Source: Blautia wexlerae DSM 19850
GTDB taxonomy: Bacteria > Bacillota > Clostridia > Lachnospirales > Lachnospiraceae
Assembly: GCF_025148125.1 (NCBI RefSeq)
Contig: NZ_CP102267.1
Span: 2,986,501 to 3,050,500, forward strand
Length of the DNA: 64,000 nucleotides
Direction of reading: 5' to 3'
Translations under genes and position numbers: made by a program
Notes under the pieces: generated by a model
The model's database searches: none
What the model was told of the DNA's origin: nothing
Seen by the model: only the letters and a program-made list of their open reading frames with translations
Shown: positions 1 through 8,048 of the stretch, piece by piece
Numbering within the stretch: the stretch's first letter is position 1
Layout of the letters: each line of letters opens with the position of its first letter

Positions 1-417
1 TCCTTTCGATTTCAATGCTGCATACATATTTTTCAAAACTTCACGCAGTTGTTTTTTCGGCAAATGGAGAATAGATGCACAAGCCCATATGCCATCATAT
101 TTTTCTTTTTCATCCAATTCCTGAAACAGCATCTGCCTGACTTTGATTCCCGTATATTCACTTGCAATCCGACACAATTGTTCTGAACCATCAACTGCAT
201 CTACCTGATATCCACGACTCAGAAAGTACTTTGTATCTCTACCTGCACCGCAGCCAAAGTCAAGAATATACGCATCTGGGTTAAGTTTCTCCAGAAATTT
301 ATCTTGCACTTCTGTAAACTTTACCGAAACAGTCCCAGAGGCAAAAGACTGCGCATTTTCGTTGTAATATTTTAATGTTTTATCTATATCTGCCATATAT
401 TTACTACCAAATGCCAT
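1..417 (-). CDS. Class I SAM-dependent methyltransferase, C-terminus cut by window edge
   Basis: The minus-strand frame is open to the window edge, so the C-terminus is missing. The translation contains the SAM-binding glycine loop ILDFGCGAGRD, then an acidic residue at the end of the second strand (VDAVDGS), and later WACASILHLP, a typical post-I motif region. This resembles small-molecule methyltransferases of the TehB/Methyltransf_11/25 type; the substrate cannot be read from the sequence. Two starts are possible: MAFGSKY at 417, with AGGAGT 14 nt upstream, or MADIDK at 396 with no clear ribosome site. I prefer 417. A promoter fits at 511-539. Confidence 0.85.
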   Translation of the reverse strand, partial: MAFGSKYMADIDKTLKYYNENAQSFASGTVSVKFTEVQDKFLEKLNPDAYILDFGCGAGRDTKYFLSRGYQVDAVDGSEQLCRIASEYTGIKVRQMLFQELDEKEKYDGIWACASILHLPKKQLREVLKNMYAALKSKG

Positions 418-510
418 CCAGCACTGATTTCACTCCTGTTTTATCTGCAAAATACCTGTTTTGTTTCTTATGCCTTAATTTTTCTGATAAATCTAACTTC
501 TTTGTGACAT

Positions 511-539
511 ATTATACATTTTTTTGACATAAACAGCAA
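511..539 (-). promoter_or_regulatory. Promoter of the methyltransferase gene
   Basis: On the minus strand TTGCTG (534-539) and TATAAT (511-516) are separated by 17 nt. Transcription would start near 505, giving a leader of about 90 nt. The rest of the 418-748 gap is AT-rich and holds only this promoter and the terminator of the upstream gene. Confidence 0.6.
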
Positions 540-642
540 CAATTTTCGTCAGACATTTTTTGTTATATTCACTTATCTATAATACGCAAAAACTGTTGCA
601 TATTTCTTTTTTGATATCTTTTCTCTTTCATCAACTTCCATA

Positions 643-694
643 TAAAAAAGAAAGCCAGACTGCACATAGGTTTCTTCCCCTACATACAGTCTGG
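643..694 (-). terminator. Rho-independent terminator after the HD-domain gene
   Basis: CCAGACTG and CAGTCTGG form the base of a long stem (655-694). On the minus strand it is followed by a T-rich run (643-654). It lies 55 nt past the stop of the HD-domain gene. Confidence 0.8.
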
Positions 695-748
695 TTCTCT
701 GATTCCATCATTCATTTCTGGTAATAAGTCAATAAATCAGACATTCCA

Positions 749-1351
749 TTACTCTTCCGCATCCATCTCTGCCTTAATCTCATCCTCGCAGTCTGCCATT
801 GCCTGCAGTGTCATAGTGAGAAGCCTCTGCAGTTCCCAGCCGAGCTGGTCAGCGCCGCGTTCAATAACTTCTCTGGAGCATCCTGCTGCGAAGCCTTTGC
901 TCTTGTATTTCTTCTTGAGGGATTTGAGTTCCATGTCTTTTGTGCTTTTGGATGGTCTCATAAGTGCTGCTGCCCAGATAAGTCCTGTAAGTTCGTCTGC
1001 TGCAAAGAGTACTTTTTCCATTTCGTGTTCCGGTGCTACGTCAATGGTTGCGCCACATCCTACTGTGATACCGTAGCCGTGGGATACAACTGAATGGATC
1101 ACGTCTTCGCCTACGCCTGCTTCGCGGAGCATTTCCGGAGCTTTCAGACAGTGTTCTTCCGGATATAGTTCAAAGTCGATGTCGTGGAGGAGCCCTACAA
1201 TTCCCCAGTATTCTGCATCTTCGCCATAGCCAAGTTCATTGGCATACCATTTCATTACTGCTTCTACAGTCAGGGCATGCTGAATGTGGAAGGGATCCTT
1301 GTTGTATTTCTTTAATAATGTGAATGCCTCATCTCGTGTAATTGTTTTCAT
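749..1351 (-). CDS. HD-domain (HDIG-type) protein
   Basis: The protein has 200 residues. Metal-binding HD-superfamily residues are visible: H22/H25 in the first helix and the H56-D57 pair in GLLHDID, with further histidines near HGYG. The family consists of phosphohydrolases of unknown physiological substrate. The start chosen is MKTITRDE at 1351, because AGGAGT lies 9 nt upstream; the longer frame from 1369 would begin inside that ribosome site. The nicotinamidase-like gene lies about 90 nt upstream in the same direction, and a terminator follows the stop. No unusual features. Confidence 0.85.
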   Translation of the reverse strand: MKTITRDEAFTLLKKYNKDPFHIQHALTVEAVMKWYANELGYGEDAEYWGIVGLLHDIDFELYPEEHCLKAPEMLREAGVGEDVIHSVVSHGYGITVGCGATIDVAPEHEMEKVLFAADELTGLIWAAALMRPSKSTKDMELKSLKKKYKSKGFAAGCSREVIERGADQLGWELQRLLTMTLQAMADCEDEIKAEMDAEE

Positions 1352-1439
1352 TATTTTGTCACTCCTCATATCTGAATTGTCAGGTGGATAAAATCATCTG
1401 CTTTACTGCTTGTTTATAACTGAATAACTGCTCTGCAGT

Positions 1440-1961
1440 TTATCTGTCAATCTGGATCTGACATGCTTCCATTGCTTTCAGTGCATTCTCATGGCTTTCC
1501 GGTGTTACGCCTGCGCAGCATTTAGCGTCTACGATGATCGGAACTTCCGGGAGAGATGCTTTAACCAGAAGTGCATTGGAAATAACACAGATGTCTGTGC
1601 ATAAACCTACGAATGTGATACTTTCGATTCCCTGATCTTCATCTAACATCTGTAATTCTCCTGCCAGAGTTGTGGAACCGAAAGTTTCTTTGTCAATGGG
1701 TTCTGTTTTTCTGAGTGCATCTAATTCGCTTCTGATCTGCCATCCTTCAGTGTCACGGATGCAATGCGGTACAGGAAGATTCTTTCCTTCCTGGGTGTCG
1801 AGATAGTAAGTTTCATGGGTGTCTCTGGTAAAAAGAACAACTCCATCAAAATTTTCGATTTTCTCTTTTACACCAGGTACAATGGCAACTGCCTCTTTTG
1901 TTCCAAGAGCTCCGTCGATGAAGTCATTCTGCATGTCTACAACTACTAATACCTTCTGCAT
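1440..1961 (-). CDS. Nicotinamidase-like cysteine hydrolase (isochorismatase fold)
   Basis: The protein has 173 residues, normal for small PncA-like hydrolases. It likely deamidates nicotinamide to nicotinate in NAD salvage. The catalytic triad pattern is complete: D9 in VVDMQNDF, K91 in IDKETFG and C125 in GLCTDIC. D47 and H49 (RDTH) and H66 resemble the metal-binding residues of nicotinamidases rather than those of isochorismatases. The start at 1961 is set by AAGGGAAGGAA just upstream; the frame extends ten codons further without a ribosome site. Substrate assignment is from family resemblance only; another amidase in this family is the main alternative. Confidence 0.82.
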   Translation of the reverse strand: MQKVLVVVDMQNDFIDGALGTKEAVAIVPGVKEKIENFDGVVLFTRDTHETYYLDTQEGKNLPVPHCIRDTEGWQIRSELDALRKTEPIDKETFGSTTLAGELQMLDEDQGIESITFVGLCTDICVISNALLVKASLPEVPIIVDAKCCAGVTPESHENALKAMEACQIQIDR

Positions 1962-2111
1962 ATTTCCTTCCCTTTCGTTCTTTCTGCACATTTTTTCAGA
2001 TAATGCTATAAAATCTCTGGAAACGTATGCTGTTATTATTTGTTATTACTATACAACAACAAAGTGCTTTTGTACAGGCAGAAGTGCCTGCTTTACTGAA
2101 ATATCAATCAT

Positions 2112-2588
2112 CTATTTTGCAGCATATTTCTCAAATCTGTACTTTTGTTTAATATCCGGATATTTTTCTCTGTCCACTTCACTCATGAACATGTCATAGG
2201 GTCTGGCGCAGATCTTAAAAGGTGCATAGAGTGCCTGGTAGATCATCAGTTTCTCACCATTTTCTGTGTGATGGGCTACTGCAAGGACTTTATAAAGATA
2301 TTCGGAAGTATCCGGGGATACCCATTCTCTTTTGAAATGCTGTACAATGTCGCCTGCATGGATATTGTGTTCCGGTGGTTCCGATGTATTTTCATTTTCC
2401 GCACTGTCAGGTTCTTCCGGTTCTGTATTGAGTTCCATATATTCTTCTTTATCAAGGGAAACCGGAATTCCGGAACGGCCGTTGATGTGGACACCGCCAT
2501 ACCAGGTACCTGTGACCTCGCAAATATCACCTACTTCATACTCCATGCTACAGTCATTATTTTTCTTTATGATTCTGATCTTTGCCAT
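2112..2588 (-). CDS. DUF1653-containing protein
   Basis: The protein has 158 residues. The C-terminal half (about 76-158) matches the DUF1653 pattern: GDIVQHFK, then LYKVLAVAHHTENGE, a YQALY stretch, RPYDMFMSEV and a final YRFEKY. These domains are small SH3-like modules with no established activity. The N-terminal 50 residues form a separate beta-rich segment (GDICEVTGTWYGG). An acidic Pro/Glu-rich linker of about 25 residues joins the two. A GGAG site precedes the ATG. The function is unknown. Confidence 0.8.
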   Translation of the reverse strand: MAKIRIIKKNNDCSMEYEVGDICEVTGTWYGGVHINGRSGIPVSLDKEEYMELNTEPEEPDSAENENTSEPPEHNIHAGDIVQHFKREWVSPDTSEYLYKVLAVAHHTENGEKLMIYQALYAPFKICARPYDMFMSEVDREKYPDIKQKYRFEKYAAK

Positions 2589-2649
2589 TTTATCATCTCC
2601 TGTATATAGTTCTTACTTCATGTAATTAGAAAAGTACTGATTTCACGCT

Positions 2650-3171
2650 CTAACACGTTAGATTATATTCTCCAGCAAGTTCTTCATTTAAAACAACCAC
2701 CTCAACACCCCATATTTTTCTGACCTTAAGCAATCTGGCTCTTAATTCTGCCAATGGCCCAGCTAGCCACGTAATATCTTCTGCGTTTTTTACAACCAGA
2801 ATAAATTTTAATTTTACATCTTTCATATTGCTTACTGATCGAAGATTGTCTCCTATCTCTGACGTATCCTGATATCTGTTCATAATTGCCGCCAGATATA
2901 TCTGCAAAGATGATATAAACTTCTCAGTTATTGAACCATAATATTCTTCGAATTTCTGTTCTTTTTCTTTCGATTCATATCGATTCGCCACATTTGGACA
3001 ACTTTTCTTTGCTTCCAGAAACACTATATTATTTTCATTATATTTCAGGATAAACTCAACCGTTGGGATTCCATCTCCAAGTTTTTTATAAATTTCAGAT
3101 GTTTCAATATGAAATAAATCTTTTTCATCATATTTTCCAAAATTCATTCCTGATTCTGGTATAACGCTCAC
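2650..3171 (-). CDS. Unknown protein with possible PD-(D/E)XK nuclease core, paired with ATPase
   Basis: The protein has 173 residues and I do not recognise its family. Residues 36-57 read as a strand with E39, a turn, then a strand ending E53-A-K55. That spacing is the D/E...ExK signature of PD-(D/E)XK nucleases, with E16 or E23 as possible helix acids. The rest is helical, followed by a beta strand (KLKFILVV). Its ATG overlaps the stop of the upstream ATPase by 4 nt, so the two are translationally coupled and probably act as a complex. The nuclease idea is inference from a short motif; a structural partner without catalysis is equally possible. Confidence 0.6.
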   Translation of the reverse strand: MSVIPESGMNFGKYDEKDLFHIETSEIYKKLGDGIPTVEFILKYNENNIVFLEAKKSCPNVANRYESKEKEQKFEEYYGSITEKFISSLQIYLAAIMNRYQDTSEIGDNLRSVSNMKDVKLKFILVVKNAEDITWLAGPLAELRARLLKVRKIWGVEVVVLNEELAGEYNLTC

Positions 3172-4184
3172 TTTAATGCCACCCCGATTTCTTCTCGATA
3201 CAACTGACGGAATGTATCCATAATTGTATTATGTTCCAACAATTCAAATTCCGGAGCTATCTCACATAATACTTTGCTGTTTTCATTTTTATATAAGGAA
3301 ATGTACTGCACTTTGCTGTCCTGTCTCCGCTTTACTTCAATATATTTGGACAAAAAATAGTCATGTGTAGAAACAAAAATCTGTACACCTTCTGTCTCCA
3401 GCATGATCAACAATTCTGCCAACACCGGAATATATTTCGGATTGATATTTGCTTCTGGCTCGTCCCAAAACAAAACGGATCCCTTCTCCAGTGTCCCGTT
3501 TTTTATCAACTGCCATAAAAGAGCAATTTTACGTAATCCTTCTGCTACCAAATTAAATTCTAACTTTGCCTGTGTACCAGGTTTTAAATAAAAACGATCC
3601 TCATTCAATGTTACTTTCCCATTACTGATTTTCTGTAAAATATCCAGATATTTTTTCCTTACAGTTGAATTCACTCCTCTGGAAATGTCAATTTTGGCAG
3701 CCGCAATAATATCCAGATACGTATCATCAAATTCCACATTTCCCATTTTTACTGCAGCATCCAGATTCCAGGCATTTGACAAAATCTCTTTTGCCGGAAT
3801 AAATACGCTTGTGAGATCAGACATCTGCTTTTCCCATTTCTCTTCTGAATTAATCTCTGCATCCCATTTTCGTGTTTTGGTTGAAAATGTCATTCCTATT
3901 TTGGCAGTATCAGATTCCACAGAAACCATGGCTTTATTGCTTCCACTCTTTCCTCTGTTTACCAGACGTCCAATTCCAGACTGATCAGGACGAAATAACA
4001 TAGTTGTTTTCTGTGAAAAAGACACATCATGTTTGGAAGCCTGACATGCTGCATAGGCTAATTTCATAATATGAGTCTTTCCCACACCATTTTCACCAAC
4101 TAATACATTTAATCCTTCACAAAAAGGAATCTTTATATCTTCAAATACCGTAAAATTCTCTGCTGCAATCTTTGTTAATGGCAT
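3168..4184 (-). CDS. RecF/SMC-like AAA ATPase (AAA_15/AAA_21 type)
   Basis: The protein has 338 residues. It carries an ABC-type ATPase head with no long coiled coil. Walker A is GENGVGKT (30-37), a signature-like EGLRKIALL precedes Walker B, Walker B is VLFWDEPEAN (D241, E242), and the switch histidine is H274 in STHDYF. Such ATPases occur in OLD, Septu, PARIS and similar defence pairs, and also in unrelated roles. Start 4184 is chosen because GAGGTG lies 6 nt upstream. It is the first gene of a two-gene operon with the putative nuclease and has its own promoter at 4273-4297 and an operator-like repeat at 4232-4243. Confidence 0.82.
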   Translation of the reverse strand: MPLTKIAAENFTVFEDIKIPFCEGLNVLVGENGVGKTHIMKLAYAACQASKHDVSFSQKTTMLFRPDQSGIGRLVNRGKSGSNKAMVSVESDTAKIGMTFSTKTRKWDAEINSEEKWEKQMSDLTSVFIPAKEILSNAWNLDAAVKMGNVEFDDTYLDIIAAAKIDISRGVNSTVRKKYLDILQKISNGKVTLNEDRFYLKPGTQAKLEFNLVAEGLRKIALLWQLIKNGTLEKGSVLFWDEPEANINPKYIPVLAELLIMLETEGVQIFVSTHDYFLSKYIEVKRRQDSKVQYISLYKNENSKVLCEIAPEFELLEHNTIMDTFRQLYREEIGVALK

Positions 4185-4231
4185 TTCCATCACCTCAATA
4201 TTTCCATTTTTATAAATCAGTTCATTATATC

Positions 4232-4243
4232 TGTCGCACGACA
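4232..4243. promoter_or_regulatory. Operator-like inverted repeat in the ATPase leader
   Basis: TGTCG-CA-CGACA is a perfect 5-bp dyad with a 2-nt spacer. It lies between the promoter -10 and the ribosome site of the ATPase gene. It could bind a repressor or form a small hairpin; nothing in the sequence decides which. Confidence 0.35.
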
Positions 4244-4272
4244 ATATAAAGTAACTTCTATAATAATTTTAT

Positions 4273-4297
4273 ATTATAACACATATAAATATGTCAA
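4273..4297 (-). promoter_or_regulatory. Promoter of the ATPase-nuclease pair
   Basis: On the minus strand TATAAT (4273-4278) is preceded by TGT, making an extended -10. A TTGACA lies only 13 nt further upstream (4292-4297), too close to be a normal -35, so the extended -10 probably drives recognition. Confidence 0.5.
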
Positions 4298-4357
4298 ACA
4301 GCTATTTTATTCAATATAATATTGTAAAATCTGAAAGCTTGTAAAAGGCTATAATTA

Positions 4358-4699
4358 TCACTTCCAGTTCTTCCATATCTCCGGCTGATATCCTACTGTC
4401 GCCTGTTTTCCGTTTCTTACCACAGGGACTTTGATGATACTCTGGTTTTCGAGGATTTTCTCTGCTTTGTCTTCCTCTGCGATATAAGTGATCAATGCCA
4501 GCAGGTCTTTATCCTTGCAGTCAGTATCTATCAGCTTGTTATAACCACCAACTGCCTGGCAGACAGACTGGAATTCTCCTTTACTTAAGCCTTTTTCTTT
4601 CATATCTATAAACTGATATTTAATTCCCCGTTCTTTGAAATAGCGTTCTGCTTTCTTGCTGTCAAAGTTTTTCTTTGTTCCGAATATTTGTATATTCAT
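4358..4699 (-). CDS. ArsC/Spx-family thioredoxin-fold protein lacking the active-site cysteine
   Basis: The protein has 113 residues, the usual length of the ArsC/Spx/MgsR family. The fold pattern is clear: strand IQIFGTK, helix SKKAERYFKERG, YQFIDMK, then the cis-proline region KVPVVRNGK and a closing GYQPEIWK. In arsenate reductases and Spx the first loop carries a redox cysteine. Here that loop reads GTKKNFDSKKA with no cysteine. The two cysteines in the protein lie elsewhere (SVCQ, TDCKD). It is therefore unlikely to reduce arsenate by the classical route and may be a binding or regulatory relative. GGAGAAAG lies upstream of the ATG. Confidence 0.78.
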   Translation of the reverse strand: MNIQIFGTKKNFDSKKAERYFKERGIKYQFIDMKEKGLSKGEFQSVCQAVGGYNKLIDTDCKDKDLLALITYIAEEDKAEKILENQSIIKVPVVRNGKQATVGYQPEIWKNWK

Positions 4700-4900
4700 A
4701 GTCTAATGCTTTCTCCCATTTTTTTAAGAATTATTGTTCCTGCTATATTTTCTCTTTTCCTGCCTGTTCATTTTAAATTTCCATCCATTTCACATTTTTT
4801 TCAAATTCTCACCACATATTTCTCACATTTTCCGGTTATATTATTACCTGTACAGAGCAAAGAGTAATTGCAAATAAAACTTTTTCTTTTTCATACTTTT

Positions 4901-4925
4901 GCCGGGAATCGATGAGATTCCCGGC
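4901..4925 (+). other. Strong GC-rich hairpin between two minus-strand genes
   Basis: GCCGGGAATC and GATTCCCGGC form a perfect 10-bp stem with a 5-nt loop. It lies 33 nt past the stop of the PIN-like gene. The following T-rich stretch (CTCCTTCTTTT) is on the plus strand; the minus strand has no T-run after the stem. It may be the PIN-like gene's terminator, or end a short plus-strand transcript. Confidence 0.5.
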
Positions 4926-4957
4926 CTCCTTCTTTTATTCCGTTATTTTTTATTCCA

Positions 4958-5722
4958 TTAGATTTTCTTTTTAATATGGTTATAGATATTCAGTCCTTTT
5001 GTCTGTCCGTATTTGGAAATGATAGATCTGTAAATCTGCTGTTTTCTGTTTTTGTCTTCTGCGTTTTTTTCCACAGTTGTTGAAACATAATTTACCACTT
5101 CCTTTGGCATGCCTGCCTTGTCGAGAACCAATACCAGTTCCTGCTGTAATTTCTTTGTTCCGGCATTCATATCAATTATCTTTTGTTTTGGCTTTTTTGT
5201 ATTCTGATTCTCTGATTGTTTGACAGACTGTTTTTCAGGTTGTTCATCCAACTGTTTTTCTGTTTTCTGACCGGATTGTTCGGTCATCTGTCCGTCTTTT
5301 TCTTTACCGGTCTGTTTTTTTACCTGTTTCCTTGTATGCACCTGTTTTCCGGAAATCTTTTCGTTTCTGGAGACTTTCACATCTTTTTCTGTTTTCCAGA
5401 ACTCTATAATATGGTCAAAGCCTGTATCTTTGCTGATTACAACAATTTTGCATTCTTCATCCTGACCTGTGCATTCTTTTCCTATCAGATATCCCAGATA
5501 AGATCCCAGATGCATATCTGCTGACTGATTTCCTGTCGGTACTTTATGTGTGACCAGCTTTGCTTCTCCGTGATCATTGATAATATCAAGGTCTATTTTT
5601 CTGCTGTTGTCTGTATAAAAAAGATGGATAATATCTGTTTCCCGTAATTTTTCGCATCCTTTGAAGCCTTCACTTCCTACATTTTCATAATCAATCAAAT
5701 AATAAGTTTTAATAATCTTCAT
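4958..5722 (-). CDS. PIN-like (NYN/PIN_12-type) domain protein with charged linker
   Basis: The protein has 254 residues in three parts. Residues 1-115 are a PIN-like domain: YLIDYENVG at residues 8-16 gives the first acidic residue, D68/M69 in QSADMHLG and D99 in SKDTGFDH the others, as in NYN/PIN ribonuclease folds. Residues about 120-185 are a low-complexity Lys/Gln/Glu/Thr linker, probably disordered. Residues 186-254 form a helical, basic C-terminal domain (KNRKQQIYRSIISKYG). RNA cleavage or binding is an inference from fold and charge. The start is the first ATG, followed by a typical DYEN strand. Confidence 0.7.
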   Translation of the reverse strand: MKIIKTYYLIDYENVGSEGFKGCEKLRETDIIHLFYTDNSRKIDLDIINDHGEAKLVTHKVPTGNQSADMHLGSYLGYLIGKECTGQDEECKIVVISKDTGFDHIIEFWKTEKDVKVSRNEKISGKQVHTRKQVKKQTGKEKDGQMTEQSGQKTEKQLDEQPEKQSVKQSENQNTKKPKQKIIDMNAGTKKLQQELVLVLDKAGMPKEVVNYVSTTVEKNAEDKNRKQQIYRSIISKYGQTKGLNIYNHIKKKI

Positions 5723-6055
5723 CCTCTCTTTATTTGTTAATGTTCACTCCGTTCACAGTAACCTTTATTTTTCTCTGCTGTATAATACTCTGTCATTTTT
5801 CAGCCGGATAATTCTTTCCTATTTTAACATGCATCTTTTATCAGCACAACCACATAGTGGCAGCTTTCCTGGTTAGTATTTCCTGGTTGTCTTTCCTGCC
5901 TGTTCCAGTCAGACAGAATATTATCATATCCACGAATAGTATTCCCATATTGCCACTATAATAAATTTACATACCTTTTGTGAAAAATGACGGATTTTTC
6001 ATCAAATTCCAGTTGATAAATCTTTAACAAAATTCAAAAAAAGGCAAAAATCCTG
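5723..6055. other. Intergenic region before pckA
   Basis: No coding sequence is seen. It contains a short copy (5740-5762) of the GTTACTG/CAGTAAC hairpin repeat found elsewhere in the window, and otherwise AT-rich sequence. Tandem half-sites around CCTGGTT at 5868-5890 are weak and probably incidental. Confidence 0.4.
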
Positions 6056-6083
6056 TTGATTTTAAGCGTTAAATATGTATAAT
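6056..6083 (+). promoter_or_regulatory. pckA promoter
   Basis: TTGATT (6056-6061) and TATAAT (6078-6083) are spaced by 16 nt. Transcription would start near 6090, giving a leader of about 93 nt that holds two inverted repeats. Confidence 0.65.
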
Positions 6084-6097
6084 AGTAAAAGAGAAGC

Positions 6098-6147
6098 GAT
6101 ACCCATTCGCTTTTATGGTAAGGTATCTTAAGCCTGTTTAAACAGGC
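6098..6147 (+). promoter_or_regulatory. Structured pckA leader with two inverted repeats
   Basis: Inside the predicted transcript GATACC (6098-6103) can pair with GGTATC (6122-6127). Just after it lies a perfect 16-bp palindrome, GCCTGTTTAAACAGGC (6132-6147). They sit between the promoter and the ribosome site AAGAGG (6166-6171). The palindrome could be a DNA operator or an mRNA hairpin. Confidence 0.5.
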
Positions 6148-6182
6148 GCTTTCATTAACGAAGAAAAGAGGTTAAACGTAAG

Positions 6183-7787
6183 ATGGCAAAAATCGATTTA
6201 AGCAAGTATGGCATTACCGGAACTACAGAAATTGTCTACAATCCTTCTTATGAAGTATTATTTGAAGAAGAAACCAAACCGGAACTGGAAGGCTTTGAAA
6301 AAGGTCAGGTCAGCGAACTTGGTGCAGTTAACGTTATGACAGGTATCTACACAGGACGTTCTCCTAAAGATAAATACATCGTTATGGATGAGAACTCCAA
6401 AGATACAGTATGGTGGACAACAGACGAATACAAAAACGATAACCATCCTGCAACTCAGGAAGCATGGAATGCAGTAAAAGAAATCGCTAAAAAAGAGCTC
6501 TCCAACAAGAGACTTTTCGTAGTAGATGCATTCTGCGGTGCTAACAAAGATACTCGTATGGCTATCCGTTTCATCGTTGAAGTTGCTTGGCAGGCACATT
6601 TCGTAACAAATATGTTCATCCAGCCAACAGCTGAAGAACTTGAAAACTTCGAGCCAGATTTCGTTGTATACAACGCTTCCAAAGCTAAAGTTGAAAACTA
6701 TAAAGAATTAGGCCTTAACTCTGAAACAGCTGTAATGTTCAACATCACAACTAAAGAGCAGGTTATCGTAAACACATGGTACGGCGGAGAAATGAAGAAA
6801 GGTATGTTCTCTATGATGAACTACTTCCTTCCACTTAAAGGCATGGCTTCCATGCACTGCTCTGCAAACACAGATATGAACGGCGAAAACACAGCTATCT
6901 TCTTCGGTCTTTCCGGAACAGGTAAAACAACTCTTTCCACAGACCCGAAACGTCTCCTGATCGGTGATGACGAGCATGGCTGGGATGACAACGGCGTATT
7001 CAACTTCGAAGGCGGATGCTACGCTAAAGTTATCAACCTTGACAAAGAATCTGAGCCGGACATCTACAATGCAATCAAACGTAACGCTCTTCTTGAGAAC
7101 GTAACACTTGATGCTGAAGGCAAGATTGATTTCGCAGATAAGAGTGTAACAGAGAATACTCGTGTATCTTATCCGATCAACCACATTGAAAACATCGTTC
7201 GCCCGATCTCTTCTGCACCGGCAGCTAAGAACGTAATCTTCCTGTCCGCAGACGCTTTCGGAGTACTTCCTCCAGTATCTATCCTGACAGAAGCTCAGAC
7301 TCAGTACTATTTCCTGTCTGGATTCACAGCTAAACTTGCTGGTACAGAGCGTGGAATCACAGAGCCTACACCTACATTCTCTGCTTGCTTCGGACAGGCA
7401 TTCCTTGAACTGCATCCGACAAAATACGCAGAAGAACTTGTTAAGAAAATGGAAAAGAGCGGAGCAAAAGCTTACCTGGTTAACACAGGATGGAACGGAA
7501 CAGGAAAACGTATCTCCATCAAAGATACTCGTGGTATCATCGATGCAATCCTTAACGGAGATATCCTTAACGCTCCTACTAAGAAGATCCCATTCTTCGA
7601 TTTCGAAGTTCCTACAGAGCTTAACGGCGTAGACACAGGTATCCTTGATCCTCGTGACACATATGCTGACGCTTCTGAATGGGAAGAAAAAGCAAAAGAT
7701 CTTGCTGGAAGATTCATCAAGAACTTTGCTAAATACGAAGGAAACGCTGCTGGTAAAGCACTTGTTGCAGCTGGTCCTCAGTTATAA
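6183..7787 (+). CDS. pckA: Phosphoenolpyruvate carboxykinase (ATP)
   Basis: The protein has 534 residues, normal for the ATP-dependent PEPCK family. It interconverts oxaloacetate + ATP and PEP + CO2 + ADP; in anaerobic gut bacteria it often runs in the carboxylating, ATP-forming direction. Visible landmarks are the substrate-binding TGRSPKDKY, the P-loop [11 protein letters not shown], and the metal-binding GDDEHGW. It is monocistronic, with its own promoter, a structured leader and a strong terminator. The codon choice is biased toward a few preferred codons (AAC, CGT, GTA/GTT), as in highly expressed genes, more so than in its neighbours. Confidence 0.97.
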   Translation: MAKIDLSKYGITGTTEIVYNPSYEVLFEEETKPELEGFEKGQVSELGAVNVMTGIYTGRSPKDKYIVMDENSKDTVWWTTDEYKNDNHPATQEAWNAVKEIAKKELSNKRLFVVDAFCGANKDTRMAIRFIVEVAWQAHFVTNMFIQPTAEELENFEPDFVVYNASKAKVENYKELGLNSETAVMFNITTKEQVIVNTWYGGEMKKGMFSMMNYFLPLKGMASMHCSANTDMNGENTAIFFGLSGTGKTTLSTDPKRLLIGDDEHGWDDNGVFNFEGGCYAKVINLDKESEPDIYNAIKRNALLENVTLDAEGKIDFADKSVTENTRVSYPINHIENIVRPISSAPAAKNVIFLSADAFGVLPPVSILTEAQTQYYFLSGFTAKLAGTERGITEPTPTFSACFGQAFLELHPTKYAEELVKKMEKSGAKAYLVNTGWNGTGKRISIKDTRGIIDAILNGDILNAPTKKIPFFDFEVPTELNGVDTGILDPRDTYADASEWEEKAKDLAGRFIKNFAKYEGNAAGKALVAAGPQL

Positions 7788-7815
7788 TTATAACTTAAAT
7801 TGTCCAAATGATACG

Positions 7816-7847
7816 AAAGGGATGCGAATGATTCGCATCCCTTTTTT
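7816..7847 (+). terminator. pckA terminator
   Basis: AAGGGATGCGAAT and ATTCGCATCCCTT form a perfect 13-bp stem around a single-base or small loop, followed by TTTTTT on the plus strand. It begins 29 nt after the pckA stop. Confidence 0.93.
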
Positions 7848-8048
7848 GTACTGTTCCAAATATCAGACAACAAATTCTTTTGCTTTCCCTATATTCATAT
7901 CTGATTTCAGGTTCCTTATATCATTTTATCTATTTCAATAAATTTGTTTATAATAATATTGATATCCCCTGCATCAAAAACTTATTGTTCTTAAAAGTAA
8001 TGTTTTCTATTTCTGGTATTAATTTGTACACCATCCCACTTTCTTCTA

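Noticed and set aside
6708..7415. 235-codon frame opposite pckA
   Set aside because: Mirror of the strongly biased pckA codons; no start signal.
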